Origin: Phoronis pallida
Taxonomy: Eukaryota; Phoronida; Phoronidae
NCBI GenBank assembly: GCA_028565715.1
Contig: JAOXYC010226237.1
Coordinates: 1 to 10,791, forward strand
Length of the DNA stretch: 10,791 nucleotides
Direction of reading: 5' to 3'
The position numbers and the translations under genes are program-made. Of this stretch, positions 1 to 6,616 are shown in pieces (positions within the stretch are counted from its first letter, which is position 1; every line of letters begins with the position of its first letter). The notes beneath the pieces were generated by a model. The model worked only from the letters and a program-made list of their open reading frames with translations, did not search any database and had not been told where the DNA came from.

Positions 1-1565
1 GTTGTGCCGTCGAAACATGTCACGCTTTAAAACACTTGTTATTTATATTCAACTTTTACTATCACTTGTTAGCAACACAATAGGAAGAGAATTTGACATT
101 TACTTAAAAATATGGCATTTAAATTATAATAAATATTCACAATAGGTTACAGACTTGCATTAGATGATTTGATTTAAAATGCAACAAAAAATGAGTTTGT
201 TCTTCAAATTTTCTTGTAGTTTTTTTCTTATAATTTCCATTTTAACTTTCTCTTTGAATCAATTCTTTACTTTCGTGTAAATTACTCATCTGTAATCAGT
301 GATTTGCATCAATTTAAAAGGGTTACTATAGCAACATGCAGACAGACATGTTATATGTGGTTGAAATAACCGGATTCGTAAACAAATTAAGGCAATGGTT
401 TCTCTAGATATCAATGCATTATATAGATTTACTTGAGGATCAATGGAAATAAGTGGCCTATAATATCATGTTCAATATTTGTTCAGATTTTTTCATCTTT
501 ATTTAACCAGACTCAGGATAACAGAGTATTTTCCTCATGGTAAATACACCAAGTATTTGCAATAAAAAAGTATGTCAGTAGAAACTGACATACATGCTTA
601 TCTCAATTTGACCACCTGAAGTTTAAACAATTCAGTTTCCACTTTTTTAGCTGAATTATGAATTCATTTAGGCCAATAAGACATGACAACTGAGACATAT
701 TTTGAATACAATTCTGTAAAACTTCTTCAATTTCGAACAGTAAAAATTAATTGCTTGTTGTCAAAAACAATGGGTGTCCCAAATTTAAGAAATCGAGCAC
801 CACAATATTATTTGCTGTCCGAAATTATATTTTCCAGACACGAAGGTTTTAGAACAAATTGTCAATGTTTGCACTGCTGATCTAGATGATAATTCATGCT
901 ATAACAACTGTTGTCCTCTAAATTGTTCAATACTATTAGGAAGACTTAAAAGGAGTTGCCCGATTTTGGTTTGCTGCACAATTTTGGCTGTCGGAAACTT
1001 TTCTAGGACTTAATGAAATATTATTCCTGGGAATTTGGAGATAGTTTTGAAATATGTTTTCAAAGAGGACAAAGGAAACTTATCAACTTGAATTAAAAAA
1101 AAAAACAAATGAAACCCAATCGTTCAAATGTTAATTTTCCCATGTTGTGATGTAGGCCTATATGCCATTTTAAATTTAAGCTAAAGCTTTTGATTTCAAA
1201 AGTTCTTTCAGAGTATTTGGAATTTTCTATTAGAGATGGTTCACACTTGACTGTAAAGTCATCTTCTCACCCCTTCCCCTTCATTACAAAAAGTGAATTA
1301 GTGTTGCAAAACTGATGGCCAGTAATATTGGAGAAATTGGGGGTTTTCATAGATGAAAAGTAGACATTTTCCTCATTTATTTGATATCTAGTTAATAAAG
1401 TTAACACCCACACCATCAAAAAGATGTAAATTATTCATATCACACCAGTCTGATTATTCATCAAATTACTCACTCAATTTCTAAAATTGATTATTGTCAG
1501 TGTCCAATTCCTGCTTGGTAAAACTTGTTCAATTTAAAAAAAAATATGACTGTGTGAAAACTTGA
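1..1565. other. Non-coding AT-rich region
   Basis: No credible gene is seen. The only reading frame above 60 codons (683-880, plus strand) has no recognisable domain, signal peptide or family resemblance and is what AT-rich intergenic DNA yields by chance. Short A runs (around 1095-1106 and 1535-1545) and a TAGGCCTA octamer near 1154 are present. One perfect short hairpin is listed separately. The stretch could be intergenic DNA or an intron of a gene outside the window; the sequence does not distinguish these. Confidence 0.6.
570..593. repeat. Perfect 10-bp hairpin with 4-nt loop
   Basis: GTATGTCAGT and its exact reverse complement ACTGACATAC are separated by AGAA. The stem is too short for a microRNA precursor and has no adjacent T-run suggesting a Pol III terminator. 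It may be a binding site for a dimeric factor, a relic of a transposon end, or chance. Confidence 0.4.
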
Positions 1566-1569
1566 TTAA

Positions 1570-1870
1570 AGATACTGTTTCCTGTGTTTGTCCCGATCTG
1601 GCGTCAACATTCAAATCAACTAGAAATTATGTATACGAGTCCTTTGATGAACATATTAACTAACTTGCATCTGAGTCAAAAAATTCAAAAAAATCTGATT
1701 TCAGAGCCTTTAGGTTAAAATCGAACACAAAAGCTCCCAAATCACCCCTGTGCAGATTTTTGTGACTCAGATGCAAGTACGTAATGTTCAACAAAGGACT
1801 CATACACAACATTTCTAGTTGATTTGCGATTTGACGCCAGTTCCAGGGACCAATGCAAGAGACAGTATCT
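1570..1870. mobile_element. Foldback MITE, copy 1, complete, TTAA-flanked
   Basis: A 301-bp element with two arms of about 115 bp that are imperfect reverse complements (left about 1570-1684, right about 1757-1870). The outermost 9 bp match exactly: AGATACTGT on the left, ACAGTATCT on the right. The arms also share GGCGTCAA, AAATCAACTAGAAAT, GAGTCCTTTG and CTTGCATCTGAGTCA in inverted orientation. TTAA stands immediately outside both ends (1566-1569 and 1871-1874), consistent with a 4-bp target-site duplication. There is no coding capacity, so it would be non-autonomous and mobilised by a transposase elsewhere. TTAA targets are typical of piggyBac-type elements, but the termini do not begin with the usual CCC, so superfamily assignment is open. 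Confidence 0.8.
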
Positions 1871-1874
1871 TTAA

Positions 1875-2825
1875 TATTTTTGTTTTAAAGAGAAATTACC
1901 ATATTTCTTTGTTTAGCTCCAATTTTTAGGAAATCTCAATTATGTGCTTGTTTACATAGGGTTGTGAATACCCATTCTAGTATAAGTCCATCCTACCTTT
2001 TTGGCAGTCCCAATCTAAAAGCCCATGCGCTTACACTTGGATATGCACAATACATTCTTTAATCAAATGTTCGGTTTAAAGTGAAGATAGAGAGAATTAT
2101 TGTTGAAAATTTATTGATAAGTACAAGCCGATACGTGTCATGGTATTCACACAAAACTGAATAGAAAATAAAGCAAACATTACAAAAGCCAATGGCAAAC
2201 CAATATCAAATCAGATCCATCACTCCTACAAATCGTGTCATATGAAAAACGGAAAGTCAATACAATTGTGAAACGCAGCAGAAATGAATTAAATCCAATT
2301 CTGGCGTTCACTAGCCATACAAATGACATAGTAATGAAGATTCTTCAAGTAATTGCAATCAGTTATGTTGTACGCCTAAGCCGACAGGCTAAAAATAACA
2401 TAGATGCAAGATAGGTTGACAACATTAAAAATGGAGAGAAAAACATCTAGCTTCAGACTTGACCCTTTGAAGATCATGTCAAGAACAACATTGATATACA
2501 AATACTAGTCAAAATAAGGTTCAACACAGTGCACGATTAATTCACATATATAGTGAATCTTTGGCAAGAGAGTAAGAAACTAAAAGAAAAATGCCAGTTA
2601 TAAAATTACGACAATCTGGATAAAAATCCAAAAAGTTTCTGTGCTACCTAGCATTTCCTTGATATTTGCAAATAAATACCTCCATTTTTTTTAAGTGAGG
2701 CACATGTCTTTCATTTTTTACAGTAGTATAATGTTATCTTCAAGGACGGTAGATGATTGTATAACACTTCTACAAATGTGTAATAACGTTATCATATAGC
2801 ACTTCCAGTAGTACGAAATTCCAGT
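1875..2825. other. Non-coding region, probably including the 3' UTR of mucin-like gene 1
   Basis: No open frame of note. It lies directly downstream of the stop codon of the minus-strand gene ending at 2826, so part of it is probably that gene's 3' UTR. The first canonical AATAAA on the minus strand is at 2115-2110, roughly 710 nt past the stop. No mobile element was recognised here. Confidence 0.45.
2110..2115 (-). promoter_or_regulatory. Candidate polyadenylation signal (AATAAA) for gene 1
   Basis: AATAAA read on the minus strand, the first canonical hexamer downstream of the mucin-like gene 1 stop codon. The sequence beyond it is not clearly GU-rich, so the call is weak; a variant hexamer nearer the stop may be used instead. 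Confidence 0.25.
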
Positions 2826-3830
2826 CTAAATAACGCGAGAGCCGTAGCTCTTGGCCGGGTTCAACTCCATGGAGACTAGAGTAGTGTATGGCAAGTCCCT
2901 GCTCTTACTGCGCCGTTTGAAGATGATGTAAACAACAACCACAACAATTATCAAAATAACGACGCCAACAATAACGCCTGCAACTGTTCCCACACTGGAT
3001 TGTGCCGCTGCTTTTGGTTTATCTGTAGTGTGGGACGAACTCGTAGGGTTTTGTGTGGTTGTTGTCGTTTTTGGAACAGGCTGCGGTTTGGATGTCGTGG
3101 TTGTTTTTTGTGGAAAGGGTTGCGGCTTGGTCGTTGCTGCTGGGGTCACTGTTGCAGAAGATGTAGGGCTTATTGTTTCAGCCGTGTTTGACGTTGCAGT
3201 CATGGTTGTCGTCAACATGAATACACTCGTTGAATTGAATAAAGAAACTGTTGCCGATGATGATTGGGAGGGGATTACAGAAAGAAATGACGAAGTAGAC
3301 GAGGCAACAACAGTGGCGCTACTGGTACTGCTGAGGCTGTCACGCATCACTGAAGCGGATGTTGCGACATTCACTGCAGTACTACTACTCTCAGACATTG
3401 ATGGGGAAATGGACAAGTCGACACTATATGTGGAAATGTCAGTTTCTGAATCAACCAACGAGTCGGTTGAATACAGGTTATCCTGTATTGTCACGGTGGC
3501 ACTGGTCGTTGTCATGTTGAATGATGGAAAGATACTGTCCCTTGTTGACATAGTGGTGACACTCATTGGAGTCAAACTTGAACCCAAATCTGTCATACTC
3601 CCTATAGCAGTAACATACAATGAGTCTGTGCTGCTTACTGAGGCGGCAAAATCTGTGTCCGTACTGTTAATCGAGGCTGTTAAATTTGAGTCAGAATTAT
3701 TCAGCGTTGCTGTGAAATCTCCCATTGAACTCATTGATTCACTCTCCACAGATGAACAAAATCCTATCATGTTCATTAAAATGAACGATGTAAAACACAG
3801 CAACACCATTTTCCTGGCTCTAGTCCCCAT
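2826..3830 (-). CDS. Mucin-like type I membrane protein with ITIM-like / YxxPhi tail (gene 1)
   Basis: A 334-residue protein of unrecognised family, predicted to sit at the cell surface or in endolysosomal membranes. Residues 1-27 are a signal peptide (basic MGTRARK, then a hydrophobic core). Residues 28-280 are a Ser/Thr-rich ectodomain almost free of Cys, suited to dense O-glycosylation, with N-glycosylation sequons at N44, N49, N55, N105 and N199. Four 11-12 residue repeats lie at 37-81. A Pro-rich stalk at about 235-255 holds two KPQP..P..KTTTT units. The transmembrane helix is 281-304 and opens with GxxxGxxxG (G281, G285, G289). KRRSKSR stops transfer, and a 30-residue tail carries LPYTTL (313-318), matching both ITIM and YxxPhi patterns. 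The first ATG has A at -3 and G at +4; Met8 is also well placed. No intron interrupts the frame. The layout resembles CD164-type sialomucins, but homology is not claimed. A possible diverged paralogue lies at 6617-7243. Confidence 0.85.
   Translation of the reverse strand: MGTRARKMVLLCFTSFILMNMIGFCSSVESESMSSMGDFTATLNNSDSNLTASINSTDTDFAASVSSTDSLYVTAIGSMTDLGSSLTPMSVTTMSTRDSIFPSFNMTTTSATVTIQDNLYSTDSLVDSETDISTYSVDLSISPSMSESSSTAVNVATSASVMRDSLSSTSSATVVASSTSSFLSVIPSQSSSATVSLFNSTSVFMLTTTMTATSNTAETISPTSSATVTPAATTKPQPFPQKTTTTSKPQPVPKTTTTTQNPTSSSHTTDKPKAAAQSSVGTVAGVIVGVVILIIVVVVVYIIFKRRSKSRDLPYTTLVSMELNPAKSYGSRVI
3588..3722 (-). repeat. Coding tandem repeats, four units of about 33 bp (11 residues)
   Basis: Residues 37-81 of the gene 1 protein are four degenerate units ending in D: GDFTATLNNSD, SNLTASINSTD, TDFAASVSSTD and a 12-residue SLYVTAIGSMTD. 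The shared pattern is aromatic/Leu-x-Ala-Ser/Thr-Ile/Val-x-Ser-Thr-Asp. Such unit expansion is typical of mucin ectodomains and may vary in copy number between individuals. The repetition is seen directly; polymorphism is inference. Confidence 0.7.
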
Positions 3831-4352
3831 TCTGTTCTGTCAATTCCCAATAAACACCATCACATAAATGTCAAACTAATAATGATATCAAGCTCACATT
3901 TACTTGATCTTTCTCAGTAGAAACCTGCTCAGTTATTCATCCTTCTCTAAGGTCAGTAATTCAGTTCACTCAACAACGTAGTTGATCAACATTTGATCAT
4001 ATTTCTCAGAAGTCTCACAACACCACATTCAGCATGGCTGCTCACAAGACCCTTTATTAACCCTGAATACCTGAACACAGCCAGTCATGTGACCACAGGT
4101 AATATGTACCAATCCTTTCAACTCATTGTGTGGGCAAACAAAAGCTGAGCACTACTGTAAACTATTGAATAGATGCTAGTGTTGATTATCACCCAGTTCT
4201 GCTGATCAATACAGTAATGATTGGGAATTATGCGCACTTATGAGAATTGATGCGTTTTTAATGACTGATTGTGGAACAAGTTAATTAAGACTGATCAGGA
4301 TTATATTTCGTGTATGTATTAATCATGTGTTAATTGACCATTGATCATACAG
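3831..4352. promoter_or_regulatory. 5' flank of mucin-like gene 1 with TGATCA cluster
   Basis: This non-coding stretch lies upstream of the minus-strand gene and should hold its 5' UTR and promoter. Five TGATCA palindromes occur at 3983, 3994, 4203, 4292 and 4342. An AGGTCA half-site lies at 3950-3955 and a near-palindromic E-box-type GTCATGTGAC at 4084-4093. No convincing TATA box is placed for the minus strand. The gene may have an upstream non-coding exon, which cannot be resolved without transcripts. Confidence 0.4.
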
Positions 4353-4421
4353 TTTAAAAAAGATGGTGAACATAGAAAAATCATGTTTTTAACTGTTTAT
4401 CATAAATTTATTACCAGAACC
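4353..4421. repeat. Direct repeat, copy 1 (69 bp)
   Basis: It begins TTTAAAA, contains ATGGTGAACATAGAAAAA and ATGTTTTTAA, and ends TTTATTACCAGAACC. It is closely repeated in the same orientation at 4650-4716. The two copies bracket a truncated MITE. They diverge by scattered substitutions and short indels, so the duplication is not recent. Confidence 0.8.
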
Positions 4422-4444
4422 AGGTAAAGGGATAAATTTGATAT

Positions 4445-4650
4445 TTTTATCCTAAAAAATGTAAATTTCGAAAACCTTCTCGTACGAGGTTTTTTTGGAT
4501 ACAAAGATCTCAAATTTACTCCTGGACCGATTCTTTTGAATTTTTTGACTATGATGCAGGTTAATTATATTCATCAAAGGACTCATACACAAAATTTCTA
4601 GTTTATTTGAATTTTGACCCCAGATCCTCACCAACAAGGAGACAGCATCT
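4445..4650. mobile_element. Foldback MITE, copy 2, lacking its left arm
   Basis: The right arm (about 4541-4650) matches the right arm of the complete copy at 1757-1870: shared blocks include CAAAGGACTCATACACAA, TTTCTAGTT and AGACAG.ATCT. It ends at the same base, again directly followed by TTAA (4651-4654). The internal part resembles copy 1 (ACAAAG.TC.CAAAT..C.CCTG). The left arm of about 100 bp is missing; in its place is an AT-rich stretch and one copy of the flanking direct repeat. Two short hairpins, GGATAAA/TTTATCC at 4430-4452 and AAAACCT/AGGTTTT near 4473-4495, lie at the broken side. The left boundary is approximate. Confidence 0.65.
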
Positions 4651-4716
4651 TTAAAATAAATGGTGAACATAGAAAAAAATGTTTTTAATTGTTTTTCAAA
4701 ATTTATTACCAGAACC
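4650..4716. repeat. Direct repeat, copy 2 (67 bp)
   Basis: This is the second copy of the 4353-4421 segment, starting at the MITE's right end so that its TTAA serves as the MITE flank. Similarity stops at CCAGAACC; the sequences beyond differ, so this is not a longer tandem duplication. Confidence 0.8.
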
Positions 4717-5246
4717 CTTTATTTTACATTGCAATTATTAATGTTAATATGTGTCAAGCCAATAAGAGAAGCACTGGATATAATGATAATGTTAAATATA
4801 AGAATAACATTTTCTCATTTATTCATCAAAAATTCAATAAGATGAGCCGTTTATTTCATGGATATAGTTATAACCAGACAGAATAGGGCAAAAACATTTT
4901 AAGCATTTTTCAAAAAATAATTTTGAAGACATAAAAATACACTTTTGTGCCATCAACATAATTATGTATATCTTTTTACAATTGTCAATCATGAAGCCTA
5001 CAAGTTTCAGTCTGATGATCTTCATCTGACATGAAAGTTTGCAACAAATGAATACAAAAGGTAATACATAGATATTATTCACAACTGTAGTCAAACTAAC
5101 AATTAACACGACAGTGAGTCACGATTCACCTTAACGCTGGTTGACATTATAGTGCAAAAAAACAATAATGGTTATTGAGGTTTAAAGGAGCAGTTGAAAA
5201 ATTATATAAAATCTTCTTTAAATCAAAAAACTTGAAATACTGTGAC
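4717..5246. other. Non-coding AT-rich region with one hairpin
   Basis: No credible gene is seen. Short frames on both strands are low-complexity AT-driven translations without domains. An imperfect hairpin at 5002-5039 is listed separately. The SINE tail begins at 5247. Confidence 0.55.
5002..5039. repeat. Long imperfect hairpin containing CTGATGA and GAAA
   Basis: The sequence folds back around TCT at 5019-5021. GATGA pairs with TCATC, TCAGTC-side bases pair with GAC and TGAAA, interrupted by one mismatch, one bulge and one further mismatch. The top strand carries CTGATGA (5012-5018) followed by GAAA (5033-5036), the conserved words of a hammerhead core. The intervening segment does not form a proper stem II, so a working ribozyme is not supported. 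Confidence 0.5.
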
Positions 5247-5281
<35 letters not shown>

Positions 5282-5318
5282 GCATATTCTAAAGCGTTTC
5301 ACACATTACTATCCCAGG

Positions 5319-5452
5319 TTTTCTTTCAAGCATCTGTTGTTAAACTGTAATGACCATTTTGCGTTTGCAAGGCGAATGAGACACTTCTCATACTGACGTA
5401 TTTGAGATTTTTCTCCAGCTTCAAGGTTGTAAATTAGTTCTCCCAAACTCAT
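5319..5452 (-). pseudogene. Same retroelement coding fragment, inverted copy (left arm)
   Basis: Read on the minus strand from 5452, this encodes the same MSLGELIYNL start and continues to CLKE, with Q-to-K at one position and a NIT-to-NNR change where the arms differ. It stops at the target-site duplication about 25 bp earlier than the right arm. With the right arm it forms a head-to-head pair. Confidence 0.5.
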
Positions 5453-5627
5453 TGTTGTTTTTATTTTGATGAGTTTGGGAGAACTAATTTACAACCTTGA
5501 AGCTGGAGAACAATCTCAAATACGTCAGTATGAGAAGTGTCTCATTCGCCTTGCAAACGCAAAATGGTCATTACAGTTTAACATCACATGCTTGAAAGAA
5601 AATCTCCTGCCGGTGTACACCAATATA
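5319..5627. mobile_element. Inverted-repeat retroelement insertion in the SINE, 12-bp target-site duplication
   Basis: A 309-bp insert flanked by identical TACTATCCCAGG copies at 5307-5318 and 5628-5639. Removing the insert and one copy restores a body continuous with the second SINE, so its boundaries are firm. It consists of two 134-bp arms (5319-5452 and 5469-5602) that are reverse complements with only three mismatches, a 16-nt T-rich spacer, and 25 bp of unpaired sequence at the right end. Both arms read outward from the centre as the same protein fragment. A variable-length duplication near 12 bp fits target-primed reverse transcription rather than a cut-and-paste transposase. Inverted, truncated copies are known for Penelope-like elements. 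Confidence 0.75.
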
Positions 5628-5636
5628 TACTATCCC
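5469..5636 (+). pseudogene. Fragment resembling the N-terminal region of a Penelope-like element protein (right arm)
   Basis: The frame from the ATG at 5469 reads MSLGELIYNLEAGEQSQIRQ, then YEKCLIRLANAKW, SLQFNITC and LKENLLPVYTNI. The spacing of YEK, an aromatic followed by xxxC, and LLPxYxxI matches the helical region that precedes the reverse transcriptase in many Penelope-like proteins (F-x-x-x-C-x-x-x-x-hydrophobic-P). Nothing downstream encodes reverse transcriptase or GIY-YIG endonuclease; the frame runs into SINE sequence. It is a non-functional fragment. The family call is by pattern only; another retroelement ORF or a captured cellular exon is possible. Confidence 0.45.
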
Positions 5637-5831
5637 AGGCTGCGGAACTGTTCATACATGTGCCATTTCAACTCCCCAGCAAGTATACCGGCTAGAGGTG
5701 CGCTATATCGCTACACACTATGCTATCACAATTACCACCACTTTCCTAGCCTGGTACCCATTTGTACTCCTGAGTGGAGAGAGACAATTAGGGTGAAGTG
5801 TTTTGTCCAGAAACACAAAAAGCCGCCGGCA

Positions 5832-5899
5832 GGGCTCGAACTGCGGACATCCAGGTTAAGAGGAACACGCTCTGTACCACTAAGCCACCAGCTCTCCCT
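5832..5899 (-). other. tRNA-derived SINE head with A and B boxes
   Basis: Read on the minus strand, the A-box-like TGGCTTAGTGG (5887-5877) is followed by the B-box-like GTTCGAGCCC (5841-5832), the internal Pol III promoter of a tRNA-derived SINE. The anticodon-loop region reads CTCTTAA, as in tRNA-Lys(CUU), but the stems are too decayed for a functional tRNA and the 3' half continues into SINE body. Confidence 0.7.
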
Positions 5900-6235
5900 A
5901 TTTTAATGGCACATCTTTATAGACTCCATGTTCATATGTTGCTGCCAAAATTATTGATCACACAAAATATACAATCTATACAATCTGATACCCAATTACT
6001 CATTTTAGTCTTCCCCTTGATAACTGAACATGGATATCAGATACAAATAACACGAGGATATGTCAAAGAGATGTCCATTGGACAAATAAAAACATTAAAC
6101 AGATGATAGTCTCTATATTGAAACTAAACAGATGTGTCCACAGTGGAACGCAATGCAAAATTTATGAAAAGCAATCACTAGATATTTCTGTCAGAAAATC
6201 ATAATCCAGATCGTATCTGTACCAAATTTTGGCAC
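5900..6235. other. Non-coding region
   Basis: No gene, repeat or RNA is recognised between the SINE head and the dispersed repeat. It is AT-rich and carries no long frame of its own. A TTTAAT (ATTAAA on the minus strand) at 5902-5907 is a distal alternative poly(A) hexamer for gene 2. Confidence 0.5.
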
Positions 6236-6560
6236 CAGGGGGAGTAGACATGACAACCCGAAAAGCGTCTAGCGCTCCGAACTTATTCTTTAATGTGAGA
6301 TGTGACGACTGGAAAAGTGACTTGTGCCAGCCTGTTTACCTAAGGAACATGTTTTCCAAGTTACAACAAAATTTGCCGAGCCATTTTCCCAAAAAAGTTC
6401 GCAAAAGCAATTGTCGATATCCGAACTAATTCTGCCACTAGGGAGTGTTAGGATAGATGTGACAACCCAAAAAGCATCTGGTGCCGGCACAATGACCAAG
6501 TTTTGTCAAAATTTGTCGAGAGGTTCTCAAGAAAAAGTGCAAGCACTTGAGGACGGACGG
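6236..6560. repeat. Two degenerate tandem units of a GGACGGACGGAC-type dispersed repeat
   Basis: Unit A (about 6236-6435) and unit B (about 6438-6560) share TGACAACCC.AAAAGC.TCT and, further on, an AAATTTG.CGAG segment leading into an AAAAAGT.C.CAA.CA segment. Unit B ends with GGACGGACGGAC, a signature familiar from dispersed repeats of invertebrate genomes. The middle of unit A is absent from unit B. The family name is unknown to me. It may form part of the gene 2 3' UTR. Confidence 0.5.
6289..6294 (-). promoter_or_regulatory. Candidate polyadenylation signal (ATTAAA) for gene 2
   Basis: ATTAAA on the minus strand, about 320 nt past the gene 2 stop, with GT-rich sequence (GGGTTGTCATGTC) 20-35 nt further downstream, as expected of a cleavage site. 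It falls inside the dispersed repeat, so the repeat may have supplied the signal. No canonical AATAAA was found nearer the stop. Confidence 0.3.
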
Positions 6561-6616
6561 ACAAACTATCTACAATATGCGGCCACATGTGGACGTATAA
6601 AAATAAAAATCCATGA

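Larger units (their letters stand above)
5247..5899 (-). mobile_element. tRNA-headed SINE, interrupted by a later insertion
   Basis: A minus-strand retroposon. Its tRNA-like head is at the right end (5832-5899) and its tail is the TAA/AAT microsatellite at 5247-5277, with a decayed AAAGCG tail motif beside it. The body (5640-5700 and 5300-5318) shares CATTAC..CCCAGGCT, CTGTTCA and CCATTTCAACTCCCC with the SINE at 8717-9012, so both belong to one family. The copy is old: its tail region is shortened relative to the second SINE. A 309-bp insertion splits the body at 5319-5627. No SINE target-site duplication was found. Confidence 0.75.

Noticed and set aside
683-880. 65-codon plus-strand frame as a small gene
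   Set aside because: No signal peptide, domain, repeat or start context of note, and short frames of this size are expected in AT-rich DNA.
969-1010. Possible tandem relation to 806-845 through CTGTC(C/G)GAAA words
   Set aside because: Similarity is confined to short words with gaps and is too weak to call a repeat by eye.
3028-3867. 279-codon open frame on the plus strand
   Set aside because: It is exactly antisense to mucin-like gene 1. Ser/Thr/Val-rich codons read in reverse rarely give stops, and its Val-rich product has no signal peptide or domain, whereas the minus strand has a full membrane-protein plan.
5247-5277. AAT/TAA microsatellite as an independent repeat or CRISPR-like array
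   Set aside because: It is the simple-sequence tail of the SINE; there are no spacers and the same tail occurs on the second SINE.
5832-5899. Functional tRNA-Lys gene
   Set aside because: A and B boxes are recognisable, but acceptor and anticodon stems do not pair and the sequence continues into SINE body.
5466-5906. 146-codon plus-strand frame as a gene
   Set aside because: It joins the retroelement fragment of the insert to antisense SINE sequence and ends in the tRNA-like head. It is a chance fusion, not a gene.
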